DNA of 64,000 nucleotides from Kalaharituber pfeilii (lineage: Eukaryota; Ascomycota; Pezizomycetes; Pezizales; Pezizaceae), in contig WHUZ01000142.1 in NCBI GenBank assembly GCA_015179045.1, positions 31,017 through 95,016 on the forward strand. Reading direction: 5' to 3'. Under the pieces are notes generated by a model. That model saw only the letters and a list, made by a program, of their open reading frames with translations, was not told the origin of the DNA and did not search any database. Every line of letters begins with the position of its first letter. Position 1 is the stretch's first letter. The translations under genes and the position numbers were made by a program. Below, one piece after another: positions 11,242-22,554 of the stretch.

Positions 11242-12755
11242 TTACATTATTATATTCCTCCTGGCGGATTATCGGGGGTATGGGATTATGTTGTTCAAAA
11301 TCTCCATGCTCCTGAGTTTTTTGATTTGGCCGATCCAGTACTGCTCATAAACGCAAAAAATATGAAGACTATGATTCGAGAGGATACGCCGCAGAAGCTC
11401 ATACAAAGTTTTCACGCTCGATGGGAATCTAGTTTTGACTCCACTGCGTTTCACCCTGGCAGCACATGGATTGACATCGGCAAAGAGACAGTTTCCCCGA
11501 ACCGTTCCAGCGAACGCACTGCTTCAACTCCCCATGTCTACTTGTGGCGACAAAAATATCTAGAGCACATTCAATCAAAGTTCAAAATGGATGTTCCCCG
11601 AGACGGCATGAAAGTCAGTCCTTATCCTTGGGCGCTTTTGAATGATGTTGGAAGTATGACATTGGAGCCGGGCAAGCGACATCCATTACGTTTCGCAGGA
11701 CTTATTTACTCCCAGTTTTACTCCTCCACCAAAGAAATCTTTGACGCAGCAAAGACCTATCCATTTGCCGATCAAAGTCTTGAGGGCCTCGCTGTAGATC
11801 CCAGCCTGCATAAAGAATGGCAAAGGGAAGCTAAGCATTTTGGATGCAAATGGAGTGCACAAAAAGCTCGTCAGACTTACGGATCTGGTAAGTTACGAGT
11901 GGCAGAAGGGCTAACGTCTGCCCTGTCAAAATCCTTTGGTGTTAGGGAGGAGCATCGCATGACCATAGACCTACTGCTTCAAATAGGTAAGCGTATGGAG
12001 GCCCGTGGTTTAATCAACCAGCCTCTCGCCTGTCCCACATTCCAGACATCGCCGCACCGACACCCACCATTTCTTGCCGTACCAACCCATATTGCCATTG
12101 AGTATCTCCGAGCAAATGTTAATAAGTTTGCATTCGGATTTGAATTTTCCCTGGTTAAAGATGGAGGAAAGACAATTTCGCCTGCGGCAGGCCAAATGGC
12201 ATTGATGTTTCTCCAGTTTTTGCGAGCGTCCTACGAGGGATTTCCTGTGAGGCGTACTCCTGGAATGTGGATTGACATAAGCCAACCTAACAACGAGCCT
12301 CCGAGACACGGCATGGGTCTACAGTATACGCTTGCCCATCGTGGATATGGCTTCTTGCAACAACAGAAAGTTGCTTGGGACACATGGCAATTTACGCCAG
12401 ACGTGAGAGATCATATCTTTTTCAGTGTTGCACGATTCGCCAAGTCATATTCTGGGGCATATAAGAAGGTTACTCATGCGATGGAGTTTGATGCCCATTG
12501 TCACGAGCTGTGTGCCTGGCTAGCAAGCGAGTTGGCCAAGCATTCAATGACAAAAAGGCTCTATCCTCAGAAATGGCTCGCGCGTCATGGGACAACAAAG
12601 GCTACCGTTTGCGCTACCAAACTGGCACACAAATTTGGAATGAGAAACTCTCGGCACACGGATGGAAATGGTGTGACGAAGAATTTTATAAATTCCTTAT
12701 CCGTCGATGCTATGTTTGGCCAAATGCGACCACGGGGAAATGGTTTCCACGAAAA

Positions 12756-13536
12756 TGTAACAATCCAACCCGGACCCCTCGCCCCAGACCCTCCAGCTCC
12801 GGTCCTATACTGGCAACCAACGTACTACTCGCCAGTACTCGTACACGTGCAGCTGACCCTGACACCCTTGCAATTCGCCGCACTCCTTCTAGCACTCCGA
12901 TATATATCCCTGCACCTGTAAGCACGCTTAAGCGACATGGCCGCCAGCATCCCGGTCATTGCTTAACAACCCGAACCGAAGAACCTGCCAGAACCTGCTA
13001 GAAGAACCCGGATCCCCAGAACCCGCCGGAAAGCCGCAGAACCCGCCGGAAGCCATAGAACCTGCCGGAAGCTATAGAACCTGCCGGAAAGCCGTAGAAT
13101 CTGCTGGAAACAGGTATCGCCGAGCTTATTCCCGGATATTCTGGACGCTTTTACCTGCTTCCAGTCATTCCTTGGTCATCCATGTACTTCCTGTCGTTTC
13201 CTTTGTTTTCCATATACTTCTAGTCGCTTCTCGGTTTTCCATGTACGTCGTTTGTTTGCTTGTTTGCTTGTTTGCTTGTTTGCTTGTTTGCTTGTTTGCC
13301 TGGATTTTCCACCGAGGGTTTTCTATAAAGAGGCCCTCCTCCCTCCTCCCTCTTGCTTCTCCACGCAACAACTTGTTTCCTACCCAAGTTGTATATTTAG
13401 CCTTTTAATACATCTACCTCTCGATATCTCATAGTTCCGACCGCCTCTGCCTCCGCCTCCACTGTGACCTCGCCTCGGCGCCCGCCGCCCACCCCGTACC
13501 CAGATCCTGTACCCTGGCCCGGACCCATTCGTTACA
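12756..13536 (+). mobile_element. Solo LTR, family F (781 bp)
   Basis: TGTAACAATCCAACCC...CATTCGTTACA with a perfect 5-bp duplication GAAAA at 12751-12755 and 13537-13541. It contains a run of CGGAAAGCCGTAGAA-like repeats, a (GTTTGCTT)n microsatellite near 13250-13305 and a CTATAAAGAGGCCCTCC promoter core. Confidence 0.92.
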
Positions 13537-13709
13537 GAAAAACTGTTCCCGACGCAAATCAGAGTAACGGGCTAGCGAGGTCATATGTTTGGCATGCCGT
13601 GGCAAAAAGAGGTCTGAAGTCAGAGACACCGGAAGACTGGGAGACGTGGGAGGCTGGGAATACAAGCGCATCACTGCCGGAATATCCTTTGCGGGTCTCG
13701 CCAATGTAG

Positions 13710-14433
13710 ATAGGAAAAGGCGCCGAAGTCGTTGCAGACTATGTGAAGCAATGTGAGGCGGGGGCAAAATGGCGAGATTTGGGGAGGGTATATCGATGGC
13801 AGTGGGGGGAGTCTTCACGGCTCCCCAATTATTCTGTGCAGCGAAAAGGTAGGACCGGGAATGAGTTTCATGAGCCTGTGTGGAGGCCCTAATGTATATA
13901 TTTTTCTATGTGTTATAGAGTTGGGCTGCTGGCGGCTTTGATAATGTTTTTCTTTTTGTTTTCATGATTTCTTTGTAGTCTTTTTCGCATTGCGCAGCCC
14001 GCACAGCAGCAATAGTCTCATGGGCATGGAGAAGAGATATTGACCTTTGCTATTGATCTGCAATCTCGCCATAGCCCACAGGGCGGCATGCGAGTACTGA
14101 AATAAAAAAAAAAAAAAAAAGATCTGCAATCATATTACTATGTGTGAGAAAACAAGGTGCGAGACGACGGAGGCAACACCGGTGGGAGAGGAAAGGCGCT
14201 GACTTTCCGCCATTGCCACCAAACTAACATTCCGCGTCGCCGCCGAAAGTTCAAAATGGGAAAAAATCGAATGACAAAACGGCAATATTCAGCGCGGTCT
14301 CGGCTTGCGCAGTCTCGGCTTGCGCAGGGAACTGGCAGCCGCACCGGCTTGGCGTGGCACCATTGGAACGATGACTAATTTTTCCAAGCCAAGATGTTCA
14401 ACTGCAATCTTGTCAACTTTTTACTTCTGGAAA
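13710..14433. other. Intergenic with minimal retroposon
   Basis: No gene supported. It holds the 56-bp hairpin-tail insertion listed separately and a direct 15-bp duplication TCTCGGCTTGCGCAG near 14300. Confidence 0.4.
14065..14120 (+). mobile_element. Hairpin-tail retroposon copy 5, minimal (56 bp)
   Basis: Only the hairpin (CTCGCCATAGCCC, ACA, GGGCGGCATGCGAG), TACTGAAAT and poly(A), with a 10-bp target duplication GATCTGCAAT at 14055-14064 and 14121-14130. The insert contains nothing 5' of the hairpin. Confidence 0.9.
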
Positions 14434-15118
14434 CAATGGGTGCCTTCCGCTAAGGATTTATGTGAAATTCAAACCCCTGCTTTGAAATAAAACTGGGGTC
14501 CGTATCCCTGTTTTATTGTTTGGTAGAGCGTTCGAAACAATTTTTTGAAAGAGGGGTACCCCCCCCCCCTTTCAAAAAACTCACTTGAATAAACAATAAA
14601 CAATAAATTTCAAAAGCAGTTAGTTAGAGTACACTACTGCTGAAGTAGCATAGTCTACAATAACTATACCATATAGAGGATATTTAAATTCACATTTGCA
14701 TCATTCGCACCTATTCCTGCTTGCATATGTAATATCCAGTAATGCATTCTTATGCTCTAGCGAGAAATTTTCACTCCGACAGTTCAGCCTCCTCTACTCT
14801 TTCACTTTTCAGATACATTAATACCTGACTGCTACCTAGTGCTTGCCAGCAGAACTTGACTGCTATTTCTTAAGACCTAGTGCTCTCTTGGTGCTTGAGA
14901 GCTCCTGTTGTCTTTTGTGGTGAGATTGACAGCTTGTTCACTGGCTCATAATTTCTGCATTTAAGGTGTAAATGTCTGCATAAACAAAAACTTTTCTTGA
15001 TTTATTATTTACTCACGTCTAAGTGCTTAGAGAAACTACCCCCTGTTTGTAGTGGAAATGTACCCTGGTAAAATTTGGTTTGAATTTCACATAAATCCTT
15101 AGCGGAAGGCACCCATTG
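14434..15118. mobile_element. Non-autonomous DNA element with 42-bp terminal inverted repeats
   Basis: The ends are perfect inverted repeats: 14434-14475 begins CAATGGGTGCCTTCCGCTAA and 15077-15118 is its exact reverse complement. The 685-bp interior has no gene. It holds an inner hairpin around a poly(C) run (14542-14578; TTTTTTGAAAG and CTTTCAAAAAA). CAATG ends are seen in hAT-like elements, but the flanking 8-mers do not match, so the superfamily is open. Confidence 0.65.
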
Positions 15119-15341
15119 CTCCATGCACCACCGGTCACTCCAGTCGCTTTACCACTTCTGGCATTAAAAAAAGATCGTTTGCAGGAAGAAATTTCCCCGT
15201 TTTCATTGTGAGCTTAATTTTTTGGGGCTGTAGCGAAACTCGCAATCATTGTGAGTACAAATTTGATAATACTAATTCCACAAGCTCTTGATGCTGTTTC
15301 ATATTACTATTAATTGATTTTTCAATAAACGTTTACGAACC

Positions 15342-17478
15342 ATGGACACAGATAAAGATGGTTTTGTATATGGCATAAGTGTCCTGAAGATGTATATAGA
15401 AGGTTTTCTCGGACCAGCGTCACCTCTTATTTGGTGCCTAGTAATGGATGTGGCACTACGAATGGCGAGGCGGAGTCTAGAGAAGAGGATCTGGGATTAT
15501 ATGGCTAAGCAGGGGTCCTCCGGTGGGTCTAAGAGGAAGGCAGAGATAGAACATCTATCAGAGCAACAAAAGCGAGTAGTCGACTGGAGAATCAAGAACA
15601 AACACAATATCGAGGTTGACACGGACGCCTATATGGATGATGGCTTTATAGGTATTACGGGTCTATTACCTGGCAAACAGTGGGATAACTTTCTTGGGCT
15701 CATAGAACATACGCTTAAGAAGTTCGAGAATACCTGGGGGCTGGTGTTGCCAAAGGAAAAGCGGCATACCGTTGCATACGGAGGAGAGAAGGGTGATCAG
15801 AAGCGAGAATACGAGAGGCTCGGAGTTAAGACACCGAATACAATAAAGGGGGATTACCAAGATACAGTAAGTATAAGGGTCAAGAAAGCATGGGGACGGA
15901 CATGGCAGATGGCACAAACTATAAGAGAGAGACGTCTAGGGATAAATATTATAGTTAAGCTGATTAACATAATACTACTTCCAACACTTACCTATGGAGC
16001 GGACATATACAAGTCTACAAAGGACCGGGAAACACTGAGAAAAGAGCACACACGAATGGTTAGGGCGCTACTGCAGTTACCTACGAGTGTCTCGTTCAAG
16101 GTAGCAGTAGGGGCACTGGGAGTCATACCAACGGATGCATATATTGATAAGCTTCGGAGAAGAGCAGCCATTAGGATAGCAACAGTTCCAGGTCATATAA
16201 ACCGGAGTAGGATAGGGAAAGGAAGTCTAGTTGATAAGCTGATACAGGAGGCGGTGGGGAGAGAGCTAGGCACCAGAATCGAGTTACACGTAGCTCGGGA
16301 GTGGGAGCCGTGGAGAAAGGGAATAATCTTGGGAAGTATAGAGCCAGAGCAGAGGCGGCCAAAGGAGGAGGAATGTGAACGGTGGATTGCTGCAGTGGCA
16401 GTGTGGGAAGAAGAGCAGGTTTGGAGTGGGGCACAGGTGTGGTATACGGATGGGAGCCGCTCAGAGGCTGGAGTAGGGGCAGCAGCAGTTAGAGTCCGCA
16501 GGCCGACACTGGGAGCATATGGGGGTGTGAGTGAGCAAGAGTCAAACAGGTATGAGGCATACAGGGTAGCATTGCCGGACACATATGACAACGACGTAGC
16601 TGAGCTAAGGGTTCGAGATAGATCCACAAAAGTCGGAAACGTTGGTAATAGGAGTAAAGGGGAAGAGCTATAGACTAGTGGGGCTAACGGTGGACTGGGA
16701 GTTAAAGTTCAACGAACACTTCGTCAAACGGCTCCGACTAGGGAAAGCAGCATGGAACACGGCTTCTCGACTAACAAAAATTCCCCCAAGCAAAAGAAGG
16801 CAGCTATACACCAGCATAGCCAGAAACATCGCAACCTACGGGAGCTGGGCCTGGCTCAGACATGCGAAAGGGGCTCCGCCGGGAAAGAAGTTAAGGGAGC
16901 TAGAGAAATGGCAGTACACGGTAGCGAGAAACATCACCGGGGCACCATGGGGAACCAGGAGAACAATAGTCGAGGGGATCGTCAACCTAGAGTCGATAGA
17001 AACTTTCGTAGCAGGAGAAGGAGAGAGAGTAGAAGCCAGAACACTGAGATTCCCACACGAACCGATCCTTCGCCCGGACATGGACTCTGCTTACTTGAGA
17101 GGAGATCTGAGGCACCGGAATCCGCTACCGCTACACACGTTCCCCACACAACCGAGCGACCTGAGCAGGGACGAATGGGAAGCTATCATAGAAAGAGAGA
17201 CAGACGAAGGGTGGGAAGGGGTGTATACGGACGGGAGCAGGATAGAGGACACAACAGGAGCGGGAGTATACCATCGATCCACTGCACAGTCTTACTACCT
17301 GGGGAAGAGAAGCACGGTAAACGATGGAGAGCTCATAGCGATAAGCAAGGCCCTACAAGTGCCAGGCGAGCTGATGGTAATCACCGACTCACAGACGGCG
17401 ATCGCAAAACTACAAAAGATAGCGAGAGGCGACCCCACACCCGACGGAGCTGCCAGCGAGGTGAGGAGACGTGTCTAG
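15342..17478 (+). pseudogene. Chimeric Tad1-like LINE ORF2 fragments (two families joined)
   Basis: 15342 to about 16614 encodes the end of an RT domain (ASPLIWCLVMDVALR as a motif-B region, catalytic YMDD near 15631) and the start of an RNase H (VWYTDGSRSEAGVGAAAV). At about 16615 the sequence switches to a second family: ATCCACAAAAGTCGGAAACG, with a different frame from 16642. That family encodes GLTVDWELKFNEHF, a connection region and another RNase H (YTDGSRIEDTTGAGVY, NDGELIAISKAL, VITDSQTAIAKLQ), ending at 17478. The second part matches 3280-4068 and 44907-46696. A poly(A) tract at about 17613 may mark its 3' end. The first family is not seen elsewhere in the window. It is probably a nested or template-switched insertion; RNA-level activity is unlikely. 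Confidence 0.8.
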
Positions 17479-17639
17479 ACCCTCAAAGCCCGGAGACAGG
17501 CTAACTAATTACCTAATTACAGGCTCCAACGAACCTGTTGCCGCTGGGCACGAGACTGCGCTGTTACTTGAGTCCCGGCATGGAGCCGAGCAGTGCAAAA
17601 GAAAACACAATCGAAAAAAAAAAAAAAAATAGAAGAGAA

Positions 17640-17917
17640 TACGCGATTTCTGCAACGAAACCCTACCCAACTCGGTGCAAAGGTTGAGCTATAATTGGGT
17701 AAAAGCCATAAAATGAAATCTGTACTACAAATATATTATCATGTACTTCCTGGGTAGTAATTGAAGACGAGCTCCTTGTGCACAAACGTCGGGCCTAATG
17801 CCAAGCATTACCATGCAGGTTTTCCATGATCAGAGGCTTTCCTACTCCGCAACCTGTACGAGGGTTCATTAACCTGTTCCTCCGCCAGCAGAACCTACAT
17901 CCGCAGAAAGCTTTGAC
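17640..17917. other. 5' flank of the NLR gene
   Basis: About 280 bp without repeats I recognise. It probably contains the promoter and 5' UTR of the gene starting at 17918. No clear TATA box. Confidence 0.3.
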
Positions 17918-20900
17918 ATGGATAAACAAAAACAGCGCAAGATGCTTAATCCGCTTGGATCACCGCAATTGGATTCGGCGGAGGTGAATTCAATCGAGAC
18001 CTCATCGATATCGCTGTGGCAAAGATCGCTTCAGATAGCTCAGAGAAAACTGTCCGAGAAACGTCTACCCCCTCTCGAGATCCACGACATTCCAACTCAA
18101 TCGGCTAGTGAGATTATTCAATTGACCATAAGGGATTTACAAACCATCATCCATACTATTCAGCATAACGACAACGCTGTCGCTGTGGGGTGGTTGCAAG
18201 AAATTTTGCTCGTGTTCGAAAAGTATACAACCTTCGTGGATGCTGCAGTACCTCTTTTACTGCTATATTTGATTTTTTTAGCGGAACCGGCGATAGAATG
18301 TGATCCGGGGGTGATCGCTCTGGCTTGGGTGGCCGTCAGAGGTATATTGCAGGCATGTTGGAGTATTTTATATAGTCCATTCGGTACTTTAAAAAAAGGG
18401 TATGCTGACCTCCGGCAGGTTGCTCTCAATCATTTTGAAGTGGCGAAAAAGCTGGAGACAACTATCGCGACTATTCTTGACAAAATAGCACTATATCAGT
18501 TCTACGACAATATATATAGAGACATATTGGCATTAGATATGCTATCTTTAGTTACGCCGTCTTCTGCTGCAACAATGCACACCCCCCAACAAATTCTGGC
18601 ATCCTCTTTGCCGGAGCTATACGCTGCCATCCTTATTTTCTCGGTGAAAGCACGCCAATATTTTGATCCCTCCTTCACTAGTAAGACACTACAGATATAC
18701 TTTTTGGAATATACCTCATTCTGACTTCGTATTTAGGGATCAGAAAATCGGGGAGTATATGGAGGACCACTGCTGTTGATTTCCAGCCGTTTATCGATGA
18801 GATCTTTGAGAAGGAACGGCGCGTTCGGGAGTGTGCAGACATGGCCAAAATGGAAATAAGCATGAGTCTGTTCCCCCGCTCATGTTGAGATGAAGCAATC
18901 TAAATGTGGTCTCTAGAGGGACCTGCAAGGTTACAGCAGGTACAAGATCTTCTCAATAACATTGAATCAAAAATGGCTTCGTTAGGCAAGCTAGACGGTC
19001 AGTGCATTTCAACTCCGTGAGAACATAAGGAGAAGCTAATTGAACATATAGAGATTATGAGCACCACGGCGGAGAATTTGAAATCGGTGAAGGAAAGGAA
19101 TTTGAAAGCAAAAGGTTCGGCTCACCAATTATTTTATTGTTTTTATTGCTTGCATAGCCCCTATGTGCTATGACAAGTGTGCATACTACTTCACATAAAG
19201 TGGTTCTATCTAACTGCTACCTATAGAGGAGAAAGTGCAAAGGCTTTTACGAGTACTATCTCCGCTTGAGGCTTGGAAACGGCATCAGGACGTGTTGCCA
19301 AGTGGAGTCGATGGAACAGGAACCTGGTTGCTAGAGCATGAACATTTCCGCCTCTGGTGCGATCCCACCAATAGTCCAAGCGACCGTATCCTGTGCTGTT
19401 TTGGGGGTGTAGGTACTGGTAAAACAGTGTTAAGGTACCTTCTTATGTACCCTGGAGAGGCTTGGATGGCTTTGCTAACGTCCCACCTATGCATAGTTGT
19501 ATTGTGATCGAACATCTCCTTCATGAATTCCCAAAGCGAGATAAAGTAGGAATCGCATGGTTATATGGTGACTACCGAGACCAAGGGAGCCAAACATTAA
19601 ATAACATTCTTGGCAGCTTTCTCAAGCAACTTTTAACCGCTGCATCACACGTCCAGATACAATAACGAGCATCCTCGAATCCGTCCAAAAGCAAGAAAAG
19701 AGGGCGGACAATTCTAATGTTCTACAATTACTCAGGCTCACATTACCCCTGTTCGACAGCACATTTGTCTGCATAGATGCTGTAGATGAGTTAGAGCCCC
19801 AGACACGAAACAGTCTCCTCAAAGTGATTCGAAGCGAATTTAGCACTGCACGGATATTTGTCACCGGAAGACCGCACGTACGATCAGAAATCGATAAATG
19901 CCTTGAAATGGAACGCCGGAATGACATCGAAATCATGGCTGACCGGGGTGATATCAAAAAATGTCTTCTTCTTCACCTTGCATTGGATACACATCCTGAT
20001 GCCATGAATGAGGAGCTGGAAAACGAGATTTTGAGCACCATTCTTGAGCAATCTCAAGGAACGTAAGTGGTACATTCCTTTCCTCTTTCAAGACATACAT
20101 TAATCAATTGATTTCAGGTTCCTATTTCCTGCTTTGCATATCCGTATGTTCCTTCAGCAGCGCACAATAGCAAAGAGGCGGAAGGCGCTGAAGAAATTGT
20201 CCCTGAGTCAGAATAACGTTATAGCATGTATGATTGATCGAGTTACGAACTCGCAGTCGTGCAGTTCTGAGCTGGGCATGCAAGTGCTAATGTGGCTACA
20301 TCTTGCCTATCGGTCATTGAAGTTGGATGAACTCCGGCATGCTCTTGCGGTTCAGCAAGGCGATCTCGATCTAGATAAGGATAATATTCCATCAGCGGAA
20401 ACTTTGACGGAGTGCTGCCTTGGCCTCGCCGTCATCGACAAGGACACATCGACCGTTCGGTTCGTGCATCATTTATTGGATGAATATCTCAAGCAACATA
20501 GCAAGGCTTATTTCCCTAATGGTCACAGCACTGCGGCGGAGACTTCTTTGACGTACCTTAACTTTATGAAATTAGCTTCCCCTTGCCCCACAGTCCCTGA
20601 ACTTGACCAAAAGAAATCAGACTTTGCCTTCTTAGACTACGCAGCCTGTCATTGGGGCCACCATATACGACAACAGTCCAATGACGCTGCGGCTGAGCTT
20701 GCCGGGAAATTACTACGACCGTATAACAGGCAGCCTCATAGTGCTTTGGGAGCCTTGTATATGTCTTTATTGCCTGACTCATATCCGGAGTGGTCTGAAC
20801 CTTCACCTGAGAGATTTATGGGAATACATGCGGCCGCTTATTTCGGACTGGAAACGGACATGGCTACATTGGGAAATGAGTACGCGGGTTGGGATTCAAA

Positions 20901-22554
20901 GGACGGGCACGGTCGAACACCACTGTCATATGCGGCTATGGGAGGACATGTGGCCTTGGTGCGGCTGCTGGTTGACCGAGAGAATGTGGACGTTGATTCG
21001 AAGGACTATGATAGCCAGACACCGTTGTTATGGGCAGCTACACGTGGGCACGAGGTTATTGTGCAGCTGCTAGTTGAGCGGGGAGATGTGAGCGCTGATT
21101 GGAAGGATACTAAGGGCCGGACAGCATTGTCATGGGCAGCTGAATATGGGCGGGAGGCCGTTGTGCAATTGCTTGTTAACCGTGATGATGTGAATGCTTA
21201 CTCGAGAGATGGCAATGGCCGAACACCATTATCGTGGGCAGCTCAATATGGGCGGGAGGCCATTGTGCAGTTGCTTGTTAACCGTGATGTGAATGCTGAC
21301 TCGAAGGATAATAACGGCCGGACACCATTGTCGTGGGCAGCTAGGAATGGGCAGGAGGCCATTTTGCTTGTTAACCGTGATGATGTGAATGCTGACTCGG
21401 AAGATGGCAATGGCCGAACACCATTATCGTGGGCAGCTCAATATGGGCGGAAGGCCATTGTGCAGTTGCTTGTTAACCGTGACGATGTCAATGCTGACTC
21501 GAAGGATAACGATGGCCGCACACCATTGTCGTGGGCAGCTAGGAATGGGCACGAGGCCATTGTGCAGTTGCTTGTTAACCGTGACGATGTCAATGCTGAC
21601 TCGACGGATAATAATGGCCGGACACCATTATCGTGGACAGCTGAGTATCGGCGGGAGGCCATTGTGCAGTTGCTTGTTAACCGTGAGGATGTGAATGTGA
21701 ACTCGACAGATAAGGAAGGCCGGACACCATTGTGGTGGGCAGCTCTATATGGGCCGGAGGCCATTGCGCAGTTGCTTGTTAACCGTGACGATGTCAATGC
21801 TGACTCGAAGCATAAAAATGGCCGGACACCATTGTCGTTGGCAGCTGAATATGGACAGAACGCCATTGTGCAGTTGCTTGTTAACCGTGATGATGTCAAT
21901 GCTGACTCGACGGATAACAATGGCCAGACACCATTATCATGGGCAGCTGAGAATGGGCGGGAGGCCATTGTGCGGTTGCTTGTTAACCGTGACGATGTGA
22001 ATGCTGACTCGAAAGATAACAATGGCCGGACACCATTGTCGTGGGCAGCTGCGACTGGGCGGGAGGCCATTGTGCCGTTGCTTGTTAACCGCGACGATGT
22101 CAATGCTGACTCGAAGGATAACAATGGCCGGACACCATTGTCGTGGGCAGCAGCTGAGAATTGGCGGAAGGCCATTGTGCGGTTGCTTGTTAACCGTGAC
22201 GATGTCAATGCTGACTCGACGGATAATAATGGCCGGACACCATTGTCATGGGCAGCTGGGAATGGGGAGGAGGCCATTGTGCAGTTGCTTGTTAACCGTG
22301 ACGATGTCAATGCCGACTCGAAGGATAACAATGGCCGGACACCATTATCGTGGGCTGCTACACAATTGCATGAGGACGCTGTGCGCCAGCTCGTTGACCG
22401 CAATGATGTTGATATCAATTCGAAGGACAATCAAGGTTGCACGCCATTGTCGTTGGCATCGGACGATAGCGGTCGCGGGTGGATGGCTTCGTTGGAGCGT
22501 GAGAGAAAGGAGAGGATTATTCAGCTGTTACAGGAGCGTGGCGGTAGTTCCTAG
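17918..22554 (+). CDS. NLR-type STAND protein: N-terminal domain, NACHT NTPase, ankyrin repeats (one or more frame breaks)
   Basis: Fungal NLRs are cytoplasmic signal-transducing NTPases tied to non-self recognition and programmed cell death. Exon 1 (17918-18680) encodes a helical N-terminal domain (VFEKYTTFVDAAV...ALAWVAVRGILQ) like the N-terminal regions of fungal STAND proteins. Small exons give a coiled-coil linker (LQQVQDLLNNIESK). From 19227 comes the usual pre-NACHT segment LLRVLSPLEAWKRHQDVLPS, then Walker A GGVGTGKTVL (about 19409). An intron at 19435-19496 follows, then VGIAWLYGDYRDQ, Walker B FVCIDAVDELE (about 19765) and ARIFVTGRPH. The intron 20063-20117 precedes a winged-helix-like region (WLHLAYRSLKLDELRHAL) and 16 ankyrin repeats to 22500. 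A one-base frame break lies near 19640-19660, and the join after the 18681-18736 intron is also out of frame. The gene may be a fresh pseudogene or carry sequence errors. Confidence 0.82.
20893..22500 (+). repeat. Sixteen ankyrin repeats in near-identical 102-bp units
   Basis: Each unit encodes 34 residues of the type DSKDNNGRTPLSWAA, a variable patch, EAIVQLLVNRDDVNA. Nucleotide identity between the central units is very high, while the residues just after WAA vary (EYGRE, QYGRE, RNGQE, LYGPE, EYGQN, ATGRE, GNGEE). Repeat 5 lacks a few residues (EAILLVNR) and repeat 13 has one extra. The pattern fits repeat reshuffling with variation at a putative binding face. Confidence 0.88.

Larger units (their letters stand above)
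9506..13709 (+). pseudogene. Unidentified host-type gene broken by two solo LTRs
   Basis: I do not recognise the family. Exon 1 (9506-10000, 165 codons) begins MDFLIEQLFGTETCCPVAHE and carries IVISDSDTDLPSDS, a SUMO-interaction-like acidic motif. A phase-0 intron (GTGAGT...ATTTAG, 10001-10051) follows. Exon 2 runs to 10458, where a solo LTR interrupts it. Reading resumes in the same frame at 11247 once the LTR and one TTACA copy are ignored. A frameshift lies near 12545: upstream frame HELCAWLASELAKHS, downstream frame WNEKLSAHGWKWCDEEFYKF. A second solo LTR starts at 12756. Ignoring it and one GAAAA copy, the frame continues from 13542 to a stop at 13707-13709. The inferred ancestral product is about 860 residues, soluble, Trp-rich at the C-terminus, with no signal peptide. 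The in-frame continuation across both insertions is the main evidence that this was one gene. Confidence 0.75.

Noticed and set aside
13429..13818. 129-residue minus-strand ORF
   Set aside because: Overlaps the LTR end and the last exon of the broken gene at 9506-13709, whose plus-strand frame continues in phase across the LTR.
21438..22430. 330-residue minus-strand ORF
   Set aside because: Antisense shadow of the ankyrin repeat array.
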